Positions 1-7,881 of a stretch of 26,098 bases of DNA are shown one piece after another. Within the stretch, counting starts at the first letter, position 1. Every line of letters starts with the position of its first letter. The position numbers were made by a program, and so were the translations under genes. Source of the DNA: a virus; the IMG/VR virus record IMGVR_UViG_3300031951_001068, positions 1 to 26,098 of that record. The stretch is one strand, 5' to 3'. The notes below the pieces were generated by a model. The model had not been told where the DNA came from. It was given only the letters and a program-made list of their open reading frames with translations, and did not search any database.

Positions 1-808
1 ACCATTTGCTGATGCCTTCGTCCCATGATACTTCGATAGGAATCTTGCTCTTTTCTTTGACGAACCGAGACTTTTCGACATTGATGATGAAGTTGTAGCC
101 AGTCACATCCTTGCCGTCTTTTTCTTGTTGACGACCGAGGATGAAGATGTTATCGGCTGAGTAGTAGATACCAGTACCGCCAGAAACGACTGCCTTTGAG
201 TACATTTCTTGAGTCTGGTATGTGTGATTGACCACGATCAGAGGAATATCCTTCAGATTGAGGTGGGGCGTAACCATACGGAACAGAGACTTCAGCTGTT
301 TTGCTCGAGTCATATCTGCGGCAGAGTTTTGCTTGAGTGCATCCTCGACTTCTTTCTTCGAAGCGAGGTTACCGACCGAATCGATCACGACGATGACATG
401 ATCACCGCGCTTGATCTCTTCGAACTGATGCATAATATCAAACTTCAACTGTTCGACATCAGTGATGGGAGTATGGAGAACTCGAGATGTGTCGATGCCG
501 AACGAGTCGAAGTAAGATTGTGGAGTACCAAATTCTGAGTCATAGAAAAGCATGACTGCGTCTTGATACTTGTCCATGTATGCCTTCGCCATGAGAAGGC
601 TGAACGAGGTTTTAAAGTGCTTTGATGGACCTGCCCAGATGGTGAGACCAGGAACGAAGCCACCATTGATCTTACCGCTGAGGGCAATGTTGATGGCAGG
701 AATAGTCGTTGCGATCATATCCTTGGCATTAAAGAACTTGGAATCCGACAGGATGTCTGAGTCTTTGATCGTTGTATTCTTACGTAGTTTGTTAAGTAGG
801 TCGGACAT
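1..808 (-). CDS. uvsX: UvsX-like recombinase (RecA family), 3' end cut by window
   Basis: T4-type strand-exchange protein that coats single-stranded DNA and drives recombination-dependent replication and repair. I translated 269 residues from ATG at 808; the frame is still open at base 1, so the C terminus lies outside. Walker A is seen around residues 59-68 (AGPSKHFKTS, very close to the UvsX form), a Walker B-like VIVVIDS near residue 140, and later VVNHTYQT and SGGTGIYYSAD segments typical of UvsX rather than bacterial RecA. A strong AAGGAG site sits 5 bases before the ATG. A TGTACA-N17-TATACT promoter (832-860) lies just upstream. Its place after polymerase and one small gene matches the order of marine T4-like phages. 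Confidence 0.95.
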   Translation of the reverse strand, partial: MSDLLNKLRKNTTIKDSDILSDSKFFNAKDMIATTIPAINIALSGKINGGFVPGLTIWAGPSKHFKTSFSLLMAKAYMDKYQDAVMLFYDSEFGTPQSYFDSFGIDTSRVLHTPITDVEQLKFDIMHQFEEIKRGDHVIVVIDSVGNLASKKEVEDALKQNSAADMTRAKQLKSLFRMVTPHLNLKDIPLIVVNHTYQTQEMYSKAVVSGGTGIYYSADNIFILGRQQEKDGKDVTGYNFIINVEKSRFVKEKSKIPIEVSWDEGISKW

Positions 809-831
809 AAATTCTCCTTGTCATATTGTTC

Positions 832-860
832 AGTATAACCGATGTATCTTTATTTGTACA
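832..860 (-). promoter_or_regulatory. Promoter of uvsX, TGTACA-N17-TATACT
   Basis: On the minus strand the -35 TGTACA (855-860) and -10 TATACT (832-837) are separated by exactly 17 bases, in the gap between the small gene and uvsX. This is the best -10 of the eight-member promoter family in this window. Confidence 0.7.
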
Positions 861-869
861 CCATAATAT

Positions 870-1100
870 TCAGCTATTCAAGATTTTATTCAGTTTAGTA
901 ATGAATAGATCGATCTTCTCGCCACGATTAGGCCAGTTGATGATCGGGTTTTTATCTGCGTCTTTCTTTAAATTTGTAAGCAAAGGCATGATGGCATCGT
1001 ACATGTAACGTGCCTTATCATTACCTTCTTGCTTGATTTCTTCTTCAGAAGAAGTCGTGAAACCGAAATCAAAGTCTAAGTCTATGTCTAGTTTTGCCAT
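870..1100 (-). CDS. Small conserved T4-like phage protein between polymerase and uvsX
   Basis: A 76-residue protein of unknown function. The N terminus is very acidic and aromatic (DLDFDFGF), the middle reads YDAIMPLLTNLKKDADKNP and the end WPNRGEKIDLFITKLNKIL. From memory, T4-like cyanophages carry a similar small gene with the same DFDFGF start and IMPLL...WPNR pattern in the same place between gene 43 and uvsX. The start was chosen because its ATG (1098-1100) overlaps the polymerase stop as TAATG, implying translational coupling. An upstream in-frame start at 1145 would run inside the polymerase gene and is less likely. Possibly a replication accessory factor, by context only. Confidence 0.85.
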   Translation of the reverse strand: MAKLDIDLDFDFGFTTSSEEEIKQEGNDKARYMYDAIMPLLTNLKKDADKNPIINWPNRGEKIDLFITKLNKILNS

Positions 1101-3607
1101 TAGCTGAACCAATCCTCGAGTGTTGCGCGTTTTTCTGCTTGCCATCCCATCGTATTAGTGATCGACTCGATAGGGCTGAGATATCCTTTCTCGAACTGTA
1201 CCGCATAGTCGATGTAAGTTTCCATCTTCAATTCTTTTGGTAGACCATTCGGACACGAGATAACATAGTCTTGTGTCGGATTGGGATTCTTGAGATAGGC
1301 AAACTTAATCTTCTCACCGCTGGTAATGGATTGATATTTATTTGTCAGCTTTTTCTTCTTCAACATTTCGTTGTAGACGACAGAGCCACGGACATGGATA
1401 GGAGTCTGGCTTTGGAACCTACCGCCTACCCAATATTTCTCGATGTCTTTGACACCACGTGTGAAGGCCACGTCTTCGAATCCGAGCGAGGAAAACTCTG
1501 ACTTGAAATTGGCCACATACTTCTGAAGATCCGATTCAGATCCACCCATGATAATCTCGAGAGACTTCTTAATGGCATCACGACATGCAGTCGGAGTCGA
1601 GGATCGAACTGCTTCGATGCCAGTCATCTTCAACTTTGGCTTCTCATACTCAACGCCTTCAGAGTTCCATACGTTGAGGATGTACATCTTCTTGGCTTTC
1701 CAGATGCCTTTGTCGGCGATGTTCTCTCGCTTCATCTGCATCTTCTGATCATAGGCATGCATATAGTCGGCAAGCTCTTGATAAGAACGATCGATGAATG
1801 GTTCGATACGTTCCTTACAAATCTTATCGATGTATTGTATCACCTTCTTGGTATCAGGAACATCGTCACCGAATACATTCTTGACGAGGTATTCGAGAGA
1901 GATATACACTGAGTCGGTATCAGAAGCCAACACATAGTCGAAGTTTTCTGTCTTGAGTAGCTTGTTCAGATAGCCATTGATCTTGTTCTCGATCCAACGA
2001 ATGCTGAGCTGACCAGAGGTGGTGATGGCTTCGGCGTTGTTCACGTCAAACCAACGGAACCACTTGTTACCGAGAGCACCATAAGCCGAGTTCAACTGAA
2101 TCTTCTTGGCCATCTGCATGTTATCGAGACGTGCAATTTCCTTGACAAGCTTTGGATCCTTCGTCTTCTCGTATTCCTTCTTGCACTCGATCATCTGCTT
2201 CTTGTACTTCGTACGATCATCATACATACGATCCATAATCGATGGCAAGAAGCCACGCTTTTCTTTTGTATAGATACAAAGGTTGGCGGCGATAGTGCAG
2301 TTCGTTTTATTAAGATAGTCACCGAACTGACTAGCGCCACCAACAAGTAGGTCGTCGATCGACACCTTATCTTTCAAGCGTGTAACAAGAGTCTCGGGCG
2401 AGATGTTGTACTGCATAATAAGGTGAGGATAAAGGGAGTTAAGATCGAACGACACAACCCATTTACTCATGCCGACCTTCGGATCTTTGACGTATCCACC
2501 TACAAAGGCTCGGTCGGGCTTGTTCTTATCGTTAAGAGGAACCACGATATTGCGATCGAGCAAGTAGTTGTGAGTGATCACGTCCCACTGTTTCACAGTC
2601 GTCATGGTATCTTCATAGTTTACTTTTGCGTCATAAGCCAAAGCATAGACCAACTCGATCAACTTTAGCTTATCTTCGAGACGCTCGACGATCTCCACAT
2701 CTCGAACGTTGTATTCGATGTAGAGTTGAAAGTTTCTTAGCCGAAGGTCGTCGAGGTCGGTATAACCTTCATCGCGGTAGTCAAGCTTTCCTTCGCCGAG
2801 CTCAACTTGAGCGATGTAGTCAAGTCGGTAAGATTCCTGCTCTGTGTACGTAAACTTCCTGTAGAGCTGGATGTAATCGAGGACTGCGATACCGATAGGC
2901 GCGTAGCATATACAGTCTCGTCCACGGCTGTTAACTTTGTATTCACGTAGCATTTTCCAGGGAGAGAGGCGTTCAGCGTGATCAGATCCAAGAACTTTTC
3001 GAATCCTGTTGACAAGATATGGGATATCGAAGAACTCGATGTTCCAGCCTGTGACAACGTCAGGCGAATAGAGTGATCCGTTCCAGACTTCGAGAAAGGC
3101 GAGTAAGAGTGCAGACTCGTCTGCGCATTTGTAATATTGTACATTGTCTTGATGCTCCTTATATTCACCGCAACCAAACGTAGTCTTTCTACCATTGCGG
3201 CCGATGGTAATAGCCGTGATTTCATTGTCTGCCTTCTCGATATCAGGAAAACCGCCTTCAATGCTGGTCTCGATATCGATCGAACAAACTGAAACGAGAG
3301 CGGGATCATACTTGATCTCACCCTTATACTTGTCATAAATATACATGTAAGGCCAATCAGAGAGGCCATAGATGTTCATGCCTGCCACGTTCTCGTAACT
3401 CTGCAGAAACTCTCGCGTCTCGGACATGGAATCGAATTGCATCTTGCCTACATATTCACCTTTCAGGTTCTTATGTTCGGTTTGTGCACTTGCTTGAACG
3501 AATAAATAAGGTTTGTATTTAACAGAAAACTTGACTGGTTTGCCGTCCGATATTCCACGTACTAAAATTTGATTACGATGACGAGTGACATTTGTATAAA
3601 AATTCAT
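1100..3607 (-). CDS. 43: Family B DNA polymerase (T4 gp43 type)
   Basis: Replicative polymerase with 3'-5' proofreading, 835 residues, slightly shorter than T4 gp43. Exonuclease motifs are complete: Exo I with D111 and E113 (SIDIET), Exo II around N189-D194 (GWNIEFFD), Exo III Y299...D303. Polymerase motif A is DLNSLYP at 388-394, motif B spans K502 to G510 (KIQLNSAYG), and motif C is SDTDS with D563 and D565. All catalytic acids are present. I chose ATG 3607 over the in-frame ATG 3631 because GGAG sits 7 bases before it. Its stop overlaps the next gene's ATG. A TGTACT-N17-TATAAC promoter lies at 3637-3665. Confidence 0.97.
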   Translation of the reverse strand: MNFYTNVTRHRNQILVRGISDGKPVKFSVKYKPYLFVQASAQTEHKNLKGEYVGKMQFDSMSETREFLQSYENVAGMNIYGLSDWPYMYIYDKYKGEIKYDPALVSVCSIDIETSIEGGFPDIEKADNEITAITIGRNGRKTTFGCGEYKEHQDNVQYYKCADESALLLAFLEVWNGSLYSPDVVTGWNIEFFDIPYLVNRIRKVLGSDHAERLSPWKMLREYKVNSRGRDCICYAPIGIAVLDYIQLYRKFTYTEQESYRLDYIAQVELGEGKLDYRDEGYTDLDDLRLRNFQLYIEYNVRDVEIVERLEDKLKLIELVYALAYDAKVNYEDTMTTVKQWDVITHNYLLDRNIVVPLNDKNKPDRAFVGGYVKDPKVGMSKWVVSFDLNSLYPHLIMQYNISPETLVTRLKDKVSIDDLLVGGASQFGDYLNKTNCTIAANLCIYTKEKRGFLPSIMDRMYDDRTKYKKQMIECKKEYEKTKDPKLVKEIARLDNMQMAKKIQLNSAYGALGNKWFRWFDVNNAEAITTSGQLSIRWIENKINGYLNKLLKTENFDYVLASDTDSVYISLEYLVKNVFGDDVPDTKKVIQYIDKICKERIEPFIDRSYQELADYMHAYDQKMQMKRENIADKGIWKAKKMYILNVWNSEGVEYEKPKLKMTGIEAVRSSTPTACRDAIKKSLEIIMGGSESDLQKYVANFKSEFSSLGFEDVAFTRGVKDIEKYWVGGRFQSQTPIHVRGSVVYNEMLKKKKLTNKYQSITSGEKIKFAYLKNPNPTQDYVISCPNGLPKELKMETYIDYAVQFEKGYLSPIESITNTMGWQAEKRATLEDWFS

Positions 3608-3636
3608 TGGATCTCCAGTATCTGGCCGCATTATTA

Positions 3637-3665
3637 GTTATACTCTAAACCCCAAATAAAGTACA
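3637..3665 (-). promoter_or_regulatory. Promoter of DNA polymerase, TGTACT-N17-TATAAC
   Basis: Minus-strand -35 TGTACT at 3660-3665 and -10 TATAAC at 3637-3642, 17 bases apart, about 30 bases before the polymerase ATG. It lies in the 75-base divergent gap shared with the endolysin gene. A plus-strand TATACT (3639-3644) overlaps the same bases and could serve the endolysin, but no matching -35 is seen. Confidence 0.65.
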
Positions 3666-3682
3666 TAGTAAAGGCGATAAAA

Positions 3683-4855
3683 ATGAAACTAACTGAACAT
3701 TTTTCTTTGGCAGAGATGATTGTTTCTCCTACTGCAAAAAGACTTGGACTCAGCAATACCCCAACTCCAGAACATATCGAGAACATGCGTTACTGCTGCG
3801 AGAAGATTCTCGAACCAGTACGTAATCACTTTGGCAAACCTGTTCAGATCAACTCGTCTTATCGTGCACCGCTGGTGAACAAGGCAGTTGGCGGATCGAA
3901 GACATCACAACACGTCAACGGCCAAGCAATCGACTTCGAAATTCCTGGTATTGACAACAAAGTAGTTGCTGACTGGATCGGTGACAACCTTGAATTCGAC
4001 CAAGTGATTCTCGAGTTCTACACAAAGGGTGATAAGAATTCTGGTTGGGTTCACGCTTCGATTAAGAAGGGCGGAGGCAATCGTAAGATGCGCATGATCG
4101 CCACGAAGTCGAAGGCAGGTGGTACAGTGTATACTACTGTTGCTGACTTTGATCCTTCGACGACAAAGGCAGCTGGTGCACCTACTGTCAATCCACAGAT
4201 CACTGACGCTGTAACGCAAGCGAAACCAGTAGCTGCAGGACTTGGTCCATTAGCTGCACTCCAAACCAAATGTGGCATTACTGCCGACGGTAAATGGGGA
4301 CCTGGCACTTATAAGGCAGCCAGAGATTATTTCAAACTGACTAACAACCAAGCTGCGCACTTCTTTGGTCAGTGTGCTCACGAGTCAGGTGGCTTTAAGG
4401 TATTCTCTGAAAACCTGAACTACTCAGATAAGGGACTTAACGGCATCTTCAAGAAGTATTTTCCTACGATCGCTTCGACTGCAGGTTATGCACGTAAGCC
4501 AGAAAAGATCGCTAATAAGGTTTACGCTAATCGGATGGGGAACGGTTCAGAAGCCTCTGGAGATGGTTGGAAGTGGCGTGGTCGAGGCCCGATCCAACTG
4601 ACCGGGAAAGACAACTATACAGCTTTTGCCGCTGACGTAAAACGTCCTGACGTCTTGAAGAATCCTGATCTTGTGGTTGGCGAGTTGGCTTTTGAGTCTG
4701 CATTATGGTTCTTCCGTAAGAATGGATTGCTTGCAATTGCAGATAAGGGTGTAACCGATGCTGTGATCACTCAAATCTCGAAGCGAGTGAATGGCGGTAC
4801 ACACGGTCTTGACGATCGTCTGAAGAAGACGAAGCAGTATGCCAACTGGGGCTAA
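3683..4855 (+). CDS. Two-domain endolysin: M15 peptidase plus GH19 lysozyme
   Basis: A 390-residue peptidoglycan hydrolase with two predicted catalytic domains. Residues 1-128 resemble the Peptidase_M15_3 (D,D-carboxypeptidase/endopeptidase) family: zinc ligands H77 and D84 in SQHVNGQAID and H124 in GWVH. After a linker rich in Ala, Thr and Pro (about 150-185), residues 187-390 match glycoside hydrolase family 19 (chitinase/lysozyme): catalytic E234 in CAHESGGF, second acid E243 in SENLNYS, and WRGRGPIQLTG. Most phage lysins carry only one of these. No signal peptide is seen, so a holin is probably needed. It is the only rightward gene; its stop overlaps the convergent oxygenase stop by a few bases. 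The ribosome site is weak (AAAGGCG). Confidence 0.92.
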   Translation: MKLTEHFSLAEMIVSPTAKRLGLSNTPTPEHIENMRYCCEKILEPVRNHFGKPVQINSSYRAPLVNKAVGGSKTSQHVNGQAIDFEIPGIDNKVVADWIGDNLEFDQVILEFYTKGDKNSGWVHASIKKGGGNRKMRMIATKSKAGGTVYTTVADFDPSTTKAAGAPTVNPQITDAVTQAKPVAAGLGPLAALQTKCGITADGKWGPGTYKAARDYFKLTNNQAAHFFGQCAHESGGFKVFSENLNYSDKGLNGIFKKYFPTIASTAGYARKPEKIANKVYANRMGNGSEASGDGWKWRGRGPIQLTGKDNYTAFAADVKRPDVLKNPDLVVGELAFESALWFFRKNGLLAIADKGVTDAVITQISKRVNGGTHGLDDRLKKTKQYANWG

Positions 4856-5373
4856 ATCTTGTTACAGAATATCTGAAGAGTAACTCTCAGTTTACCGTTA
4901 GGATGCACAGGAGTCGTGCAGTGTTCGTGACCTAGGTCGTTGATCACTGCACGATTTCTTTTAGGTAAGATGGCTTTGATCTCTGCACGATCCTCGTACA
5001 TAAAGTATCCGCCATAATCGCGGTCCCATTCAGGATTTAAATATACAGTGATAGCTGCCTGTTGTCTATCTGTGTCAGTATGCCAGGGAATATAGCTATG
5101 TGCGGTCCAAAAGTAGAATAAGATAGATCCTCCTTCTACCGGTCGATATCCATAGTTCATTGTACTATTGTAGATATTTTCAAATAAAGAACTATCTCTA
5201 TAGATGTTATGACATAAAACTGGATAGCTATCTTTTACAATTTCATACGGCCAATTTGCATTAGTAAAAAACACATTATCTCCAGCTCCATAAATCTTTG
5301 CCGCAGAGTCATAACAGTTTTGGTAAAGTTCTTCTGATAAAAAATTATCTACTATTTTTACCATAATTATCAT
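4852..5373 (-). CDS. 2OG-Fe(II) oxygenase, prolyl-4-hydroxylase-like (1 of 3)
   Basis: A 173-residue oxygenase of the 2-oxoglutarate and Fe(II)-dependent superfamily, a group common in marine T4-like phages whose substrates are mostly unknown. Iron ligands are H98 and D100 in WHTD and probably H151 in HCTTPV; R163 would bind 2-oxoglutarate. The intervening YLNPEWDRDYGGYFMY strand pattern is typical of P4H-type folds. Two starts compete: ATG 5373, or ATG 5364 three codons later, with a GGGATGA stretch before it. The gene converges on the endolysin, overlapping at the stops, and lies beyond the 5384-5412 hairpin from hsp20. Confidence 0.85.
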   Translation of the reverse strand: MIIMVKIVDNFLSEELYQNCYDSAAKIYGAGDNVFFTNANWPYEIVKDSYPVLCHNIYRDSSLFENIYNSTMNYGYRPVEGGSILFYFWTAHSYIPWHTDTDRQQAAITVYLNPEWDRDYGGYFMYEDRAEIKAILPKRNRAVINDLGHEHCTTPVHPNGKLRVTLQIFCNKI

Positions 5374-5383
5374 CCCATAAATT

Positions 5384-5412
5384 GAAGGGGACCGAAAGGT
5401 CCCCTTCTTTTT
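5384..5412 (+). terminator. Rho-independent terminator, GAAA loop, rightward T tract
   Basis: A perfect 10-bp stem (GAAGGGGACC 5384-5393 with GGTCCCCTTC 5398-5407) around a GAAA tetraloop, followed by TTTTT on the plus strand. It would stop rightward transcripts from the endolysin before they run antisense into hsp20. On the minus strand the hairpin follows the hsp20 stop directly but lacks a good U tract, so leftward termination is doubtful. Confidence 0.85.
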
Positions 5413-5893
5413 ACTTGGTTTTACCTTCTGCCAAGAATTCGGCAGCTTGCGACGGATATTCTTCGTCGTTAATTTCTACCTTCTTCGGCTTTTTTTCTTC
5501 TGGAATAAATGCTTCCAACCAAATCTTCAGCATGCCATTAACGAGAGAAGAACTCTTTACTTCAACGTTATCAGCGAGAGTGAATTCGCGTTTGAATCCT
5601 CGCTCGGCAATTCCCTTATAAAGATATTCAGTAGATTCAGGCGAGTCGCACTTTCCATGGATAGACAACTTGCCTTCTTGCAATTCAATATCAATCTCTG
5701 ACTTACCGAAACCAGCAACGGCTAGTTCGATTACATAGCGATTTTCATCGACTTTCTTGATATTGTATGGGGGATATTTAATCGGCATCATTTGTGCCGA
5801 TTGATCGGCAATATCTGCCAACTTTTTCATGACGCGATCCGCGCCAACAAAATAGCGATCCATCTGTGGGATCATTGTTGTATCAAACTTCAT
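5411..5893 (-). CDS. hsp20: Small heat-shock protein Hsp20 (alpha-crystallin family)
   Basis: A 160-residue ATP-independent holdase chaperone, a usual member of the marine T4-like phage gene set. The alpha-crystallin domain runs from about residue 40 to 135: NRYVIELAVAGFGKSEIDIELQEGKLSIHGK, then the GFKREFTLADNVEV strand and the A-x-x-x-NGML-x-I segment (SSLVNGMLKIWLE). The family C-terminal I-x-I anchor is not obvious in the tail. The start at 5893 is set by a GGAG 7-8 bases upstream. A TATAAATA late promoter at 5950-5957 suggests late expression, fitting a role in capsid or tail protein folding. Confidence 0.93.
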   Translation of the reverse strand: MKFDTTMIPQMDRYFVGADRVMKKLADIADQSAQMMPIKYPPYNIKKVDENRYVIELAVAGFGKSEIDIELQEGKLSIHGKCDSPESTEYLYKGIAERGFKREFTLADNVEVKSSSLVNGMLKIWLEAFIPEEKKPKKVEINDEEYPSQAAEFLAEGKTK

Positions 5894-5926
5894 ATATTTT
5901 CTCCTATTAAGCGAGGTTATGTTGTG

Positions 5927-6370
5927 TCACCCAGTAGGCGTGACGGTTTTATTTATAAGATAAAGCTGGACACCAGCCTCAAGAAACATCTGTTTTGTGA
6001 TGTCCCAACGCAAATGCGGTCGATCTTCTGTAGGTTCATATGATACCACCTTCGCGATACCTTTCTGAATGATCGACTTGGCACACTCATTACACGGCAA
6101 CAGCGGACTGAAGAGTGTGCAACCTTCGACAGAGAGCGGTGCATTATCAAGTGCGTTACGCTCCGCGTGTGCTACGAAGAGGTATTTTGTTTCTTTGTCG
6201 TTATAACGATCAGTGAGATCCTTGATACCACGAGGAAATCCGTTAAAGCCCAGTGATACCACACGATTCTGCTTATCGACGATCACACAGCCTACCTGAG
6301 TAGAAGGATCTTTCGACCATGTAGCTACATGCTCGGCAAGACTCATGAATCGGTCAGCCCACTTACTCAC
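5927..6370 (-). CDS. cd: dCMP deaminase
   Basis: Converts dCMP to dUMP, feeding dTMP synthesis for phage DNA. The 147-residue protein carries the zinc-deaminase signature: H68-A-E70 (proton shuttle Glu) and P92-C93-x-x-C96. The early segment DPSTQVGCVIVD and the GFNGFPRG segment are typical of the phage and ComEB-type enzymes. The start codon is GTG (6368-6370), overlapping the upstream gene's stop as GTGA, with GGAG 8 bases before it. It probably forms one transcript with the cytidylyltransferase-like gene. The end of the gene holds the hsp20 late promoter. Confidence 0.93.
   Translation of the reverse strand: MSKWADRFMSLAEHVATWSKDPSTQVGCVIVDKQNRVVSLGFNGFPRGIKDLTDRYNDKETKYLFVAHAERNALDNAPLSVEGCTLFSPLLPCNECAKSIIQKGIAKVVSYEPTEDRPHLRWDITKQMFLEAGVQLYLINKTVTPTG
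5950..5957 (-). promoter_or_regulatory. T4-type late promoter TATAAATA upstream of hsp20
   Basis: Exact late octamer on the minus strand inside the 3' end of the dCMP deaminase gene, about 57 bases before the hsp20 ATG. T4 late promoters need only this -10 element with gp55/gp33/gp45; those genes are not in the window. Confidence 0.65.
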
Positions 6371-6789
6371 TTCTTTTTCTCCGATTTAACGATACGTTCG
6401 CGCAGGCTCGATGAACTATAATCGTGCTTGCGACAGCAATAGTGGATTGGAATGCCTAAGTCAGCTCCTGTGAAATCGGTTCGATCAATGTAATCTGACC
6501 CGAGGAATCGAACACTCCAGTCGAAACTTGCAAGTAGATTATAAAGATCCGCTTCTGTGTCATATGGAATTACGTGATCGACATATTCACACGAATCTAC
6601 CTGCAAGTATCGCTCGTACATACCTTGAATCGGTTTATTTTTCTCGGGGCGATCGATTGTAGGATCTGACTGAAGAGCCACAATCAATCGATCGCATTCC
6701 TTCTTTGCTTCCATTAGCATAAGGACATGACCTGCATGAAACAGATCAAAACAACTTGCTACGATACCTACGCGTTCTTCAGATTCCAT
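6367..6789 (-). CDS. Cytidylyltransferase-like nucleotidyltransferase
   Basis: A 140-residue member of the HxGH nucleotidyltransferase superfamily (glycerol-3-phosphate cytidylyltransferase / RfaE C-domain type). The nucleotide site H18-A-G-H21 follows ASCFDLF, and the C-terminal SSSLRERI matches the family's S-T-S-x-L-R-x-R motif. Such enzymes join CTP or ATP to a phospho-sugar or polyol. Related genes occur in T4-like cyanophages, possibly for glycan or cofactor chemistry, but the substrate is not known here. The start overlaps the end of the small membrane gene; GGAG lies about 10 bases upstream. Its stop overlaps the deaminase GTG. Confidence 0.85.
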   Translation of the reverse strand: MESEERVGIVASCFDLFHAGHVLMLMEAKKECDRLIVALQSDPTIDRPEKNKPIQGMYERYLQVDSCEYVDHVIPYDTEADLYNLLASFDWSVRFLGSDYIDRTDFTGADLGIPIHYCCRKHDYSSSSLRERIVKSEKKK

Positions 6790-6898
6790 TTACCAAAACT
6801 CCTATCACCATTCCTATAACAAGCAAAAGCACCATATAGAGACAGCCTGATCGAGTCAGGCCGTCCCACATCTCGCGTTGACGAGGATGATTAGTCAT
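6779..6898 (-). CDS. 39-residue single-span membrane protein
   Basis: Unrecognised very small protein. A polar, positively charged N-terminal half (TNHPRQREMWDGLTRSG) precedes one predicted helix (CLYMVLLLVIGMVIGVLV) that nearly reaches the C terminus. Both ends overlap neighbours: its ATG lies inside the stop of the upstream gene (ATGACTAA) and its last codons overlap the start of the cytidylyltransferase gene. This tight packing in a leftward operon supports it being translated. Possible roles include inner-membrane effector or inhibitor, which is speculation. Confidence 0.7.
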   Translation of the reverse strand: MTNHPRQREMWDGLTRSGCLYMVLLLVIGMVIGVLVNGI

Positions 6899-7103
6899 AC
6901 TCGATGCCGTCATCCTGCTTACGACCCATATAATGGTCGTCACTTACACAATGAAACTGTGCCTGCAGACTGGTATTGACGATAGTCTTTGTCACCTGTC
7001 CAGCAAACTCTACACACTGCTCCGCACTGCTAGTCTCATAGACATCTTTTGCAAAGTACTCACCATCGGCGGTGAACAGATATACGATCAACCAAAAACT
7101 CAT
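6891..7103 (-). CDS. Hypothetical small protein with hydrophobic N terminus
   Basis: 70 residues, not recognised. It opens with a short hydrophobic strand (FWLIVYLF), contains two cysteines (SSAEQCVEF and QFHCVSDDHY) and ends acidic. This pattern suggests a small disulphide-bearing or nucleic-acid-binding fold, not an integral membrane protein. An AAGG lies about 9 bases before ATG 7103. It starts immediately after the upstream gene's stop and its own stop overlaps the next ATG, so it is part of the same leftward operon. Confidence 0.75.
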   Translation of the reverse strand: MSFWLIVYLFTADGEYFAKDVYETSSAEQCVEFAGQVTKTIVNTSLQAQFHCVSDDHYMGRKQDDGIEYD

Positions 7104-7104
7104 A

Positions 7105-7341
7105 TTAGTTTACCTTTACTTTTACGAGGTTAGCAGGAGCAACGCAGTATAAACCTGCATCGGTATCGACCTTAATCAGACCGCCATCATAGCAAGCCTT
7201 CGTGGTTGCTTCAGCCAGAGCTTTCTCAGCATTTTCGTTTTTGATAGCTGCTGTCAAAATAAGCATCAACAAAACAATTGCAACAGTCATAAAACCGGCG
7301 AAGCTGAATACGGCTTCAAAAATCTCTTTAACAATTTTCAT
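7105..7341 (-). CDS. Small membrane-anchored protein, 78 residues
   Basis: Unrecognised. An N-terminal amphipathic stretch (MKIVKEIFEAVFSF) leads into one strong transmembrane helix (about residues 14-33), followed by a roughly 45-residue soluble tail with two cysteines (KACYDGGL and GLYCVAP) that could form a disulphide if the tail faces the periplasm. AAAGGA sits 7-8 bases before the ATG. It lies between the HExxH protein and the 70-residue protein in one leftward run. Confidence 0.75.
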   Translation of the reverse strand: MKIVKEIFEAVFSFAGFMTVAIVLLMLILTAAIKNENAEKALAEATTKACYDGGLIKVDTDAGLYCVAPANLVKVKVN

Positions 7342-7357
7342 AACAAATTCCTTTTAA

Positions 7358-7816
7358 TTAACGATTCATCCACTTTGCATACAGGCCAACTTCACGGCCA
7401 TATGCTTCTATCTCCCAAGGAGCATCGAAGTATGCATCTTCTTTGCTCTTTGGTTTCCAGATTTCACCCATCCACTTGCTGTAGATTTTGAGACCGCCAC
7501 GAGCAGCAACCGCATGACCGGTCTGAAGTTCGTTTTTGGCGTGTTGTTTGACATGGACCATTTCGTGGCCAAGAGTCTTGATCATGGCACCAATGTCTTG
7601 GCTCTTGAGGCCGATGGTGAACCACCGAGGATTCTTAAAACCATCTTCATCTACGCATTCGCCTTCGACGTCAAGGTTGTTGTAAACTTCGATGTCGAGG
7701 GTGATGTTGCGGGCCATCCGAGGATCCATCAGTTGGTTGGCGAAGAACTCTGCGGCTTCCTTGAGGAGGGCCTTTTCTTTACGCTTGCCAATCATACCTG
7801 TGATCGTGATGTTCAT
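7358..7816 (-). CDS. HExxH zinc-metalloprotease-like protein
   Basis: 152 residues. The metal site H84-E85-x-x-H88 is in TLGHEMVHVKQ, and a plausible third ligand is E135 or E137 in PWEIEAYGRE, the layout of SprT-like or similar minigluzincin-type phage proteins. No signal peptide is visible, so it should act in the cytoplasm; its substrate is unknown. I chose ATG 7816 over the in-frame ATG 7834 because AAGGA lies 7 bases before it and the promoter at 7844-7872 would place the transcript start near base 7835. The companion promoter at 17534 has the same arrangement. Confidence 0.75.
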   Translation of the reverse strand: MNITITGMIGKRKEKALLKEAAEFFANQLMDPRMARNITLDIEVYNNLDVEGECVDEDGFKNPRWFTIGLKSQDIGAMIKTLGHEMVHVKQHAKNELQTGHAVAARGGLKIYSKWMGEIWKPKSKEDAYFDAPWEIEAYGREVGLYAKWMNR

Positions 7817-7843
7817 GTTTTCGTCCTTCATCATTATAGGTCC

Positions 7844-7872
7844 ACCTTACCAAACTTTTGATAAAATGTACA
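7844..7872 (-). promoter_or_regulatory. Promoter, TGTACA-N17-TAAGGT, before HExxH gene
   Basis: -35 TGTACA at 7867-7872 and -10 TAAGGT at 7844-7849 with 17 bases between. The 17-base block from the -10 onward (TAAGGTGGACCTATAAT) is identical to the one at 17523-17539, so this is a repeated regulatory cassette. Confidence 0.7.
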
Positions 7873-7881
7873 TGCTAAAAA

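Noticed and set aside
2737-3369. 210-codon open frame inside the polymerase gene, same strand
   Set aside because: It is a shifted frame of the polymerase, whose motifs are complete; composition is unlike protein.
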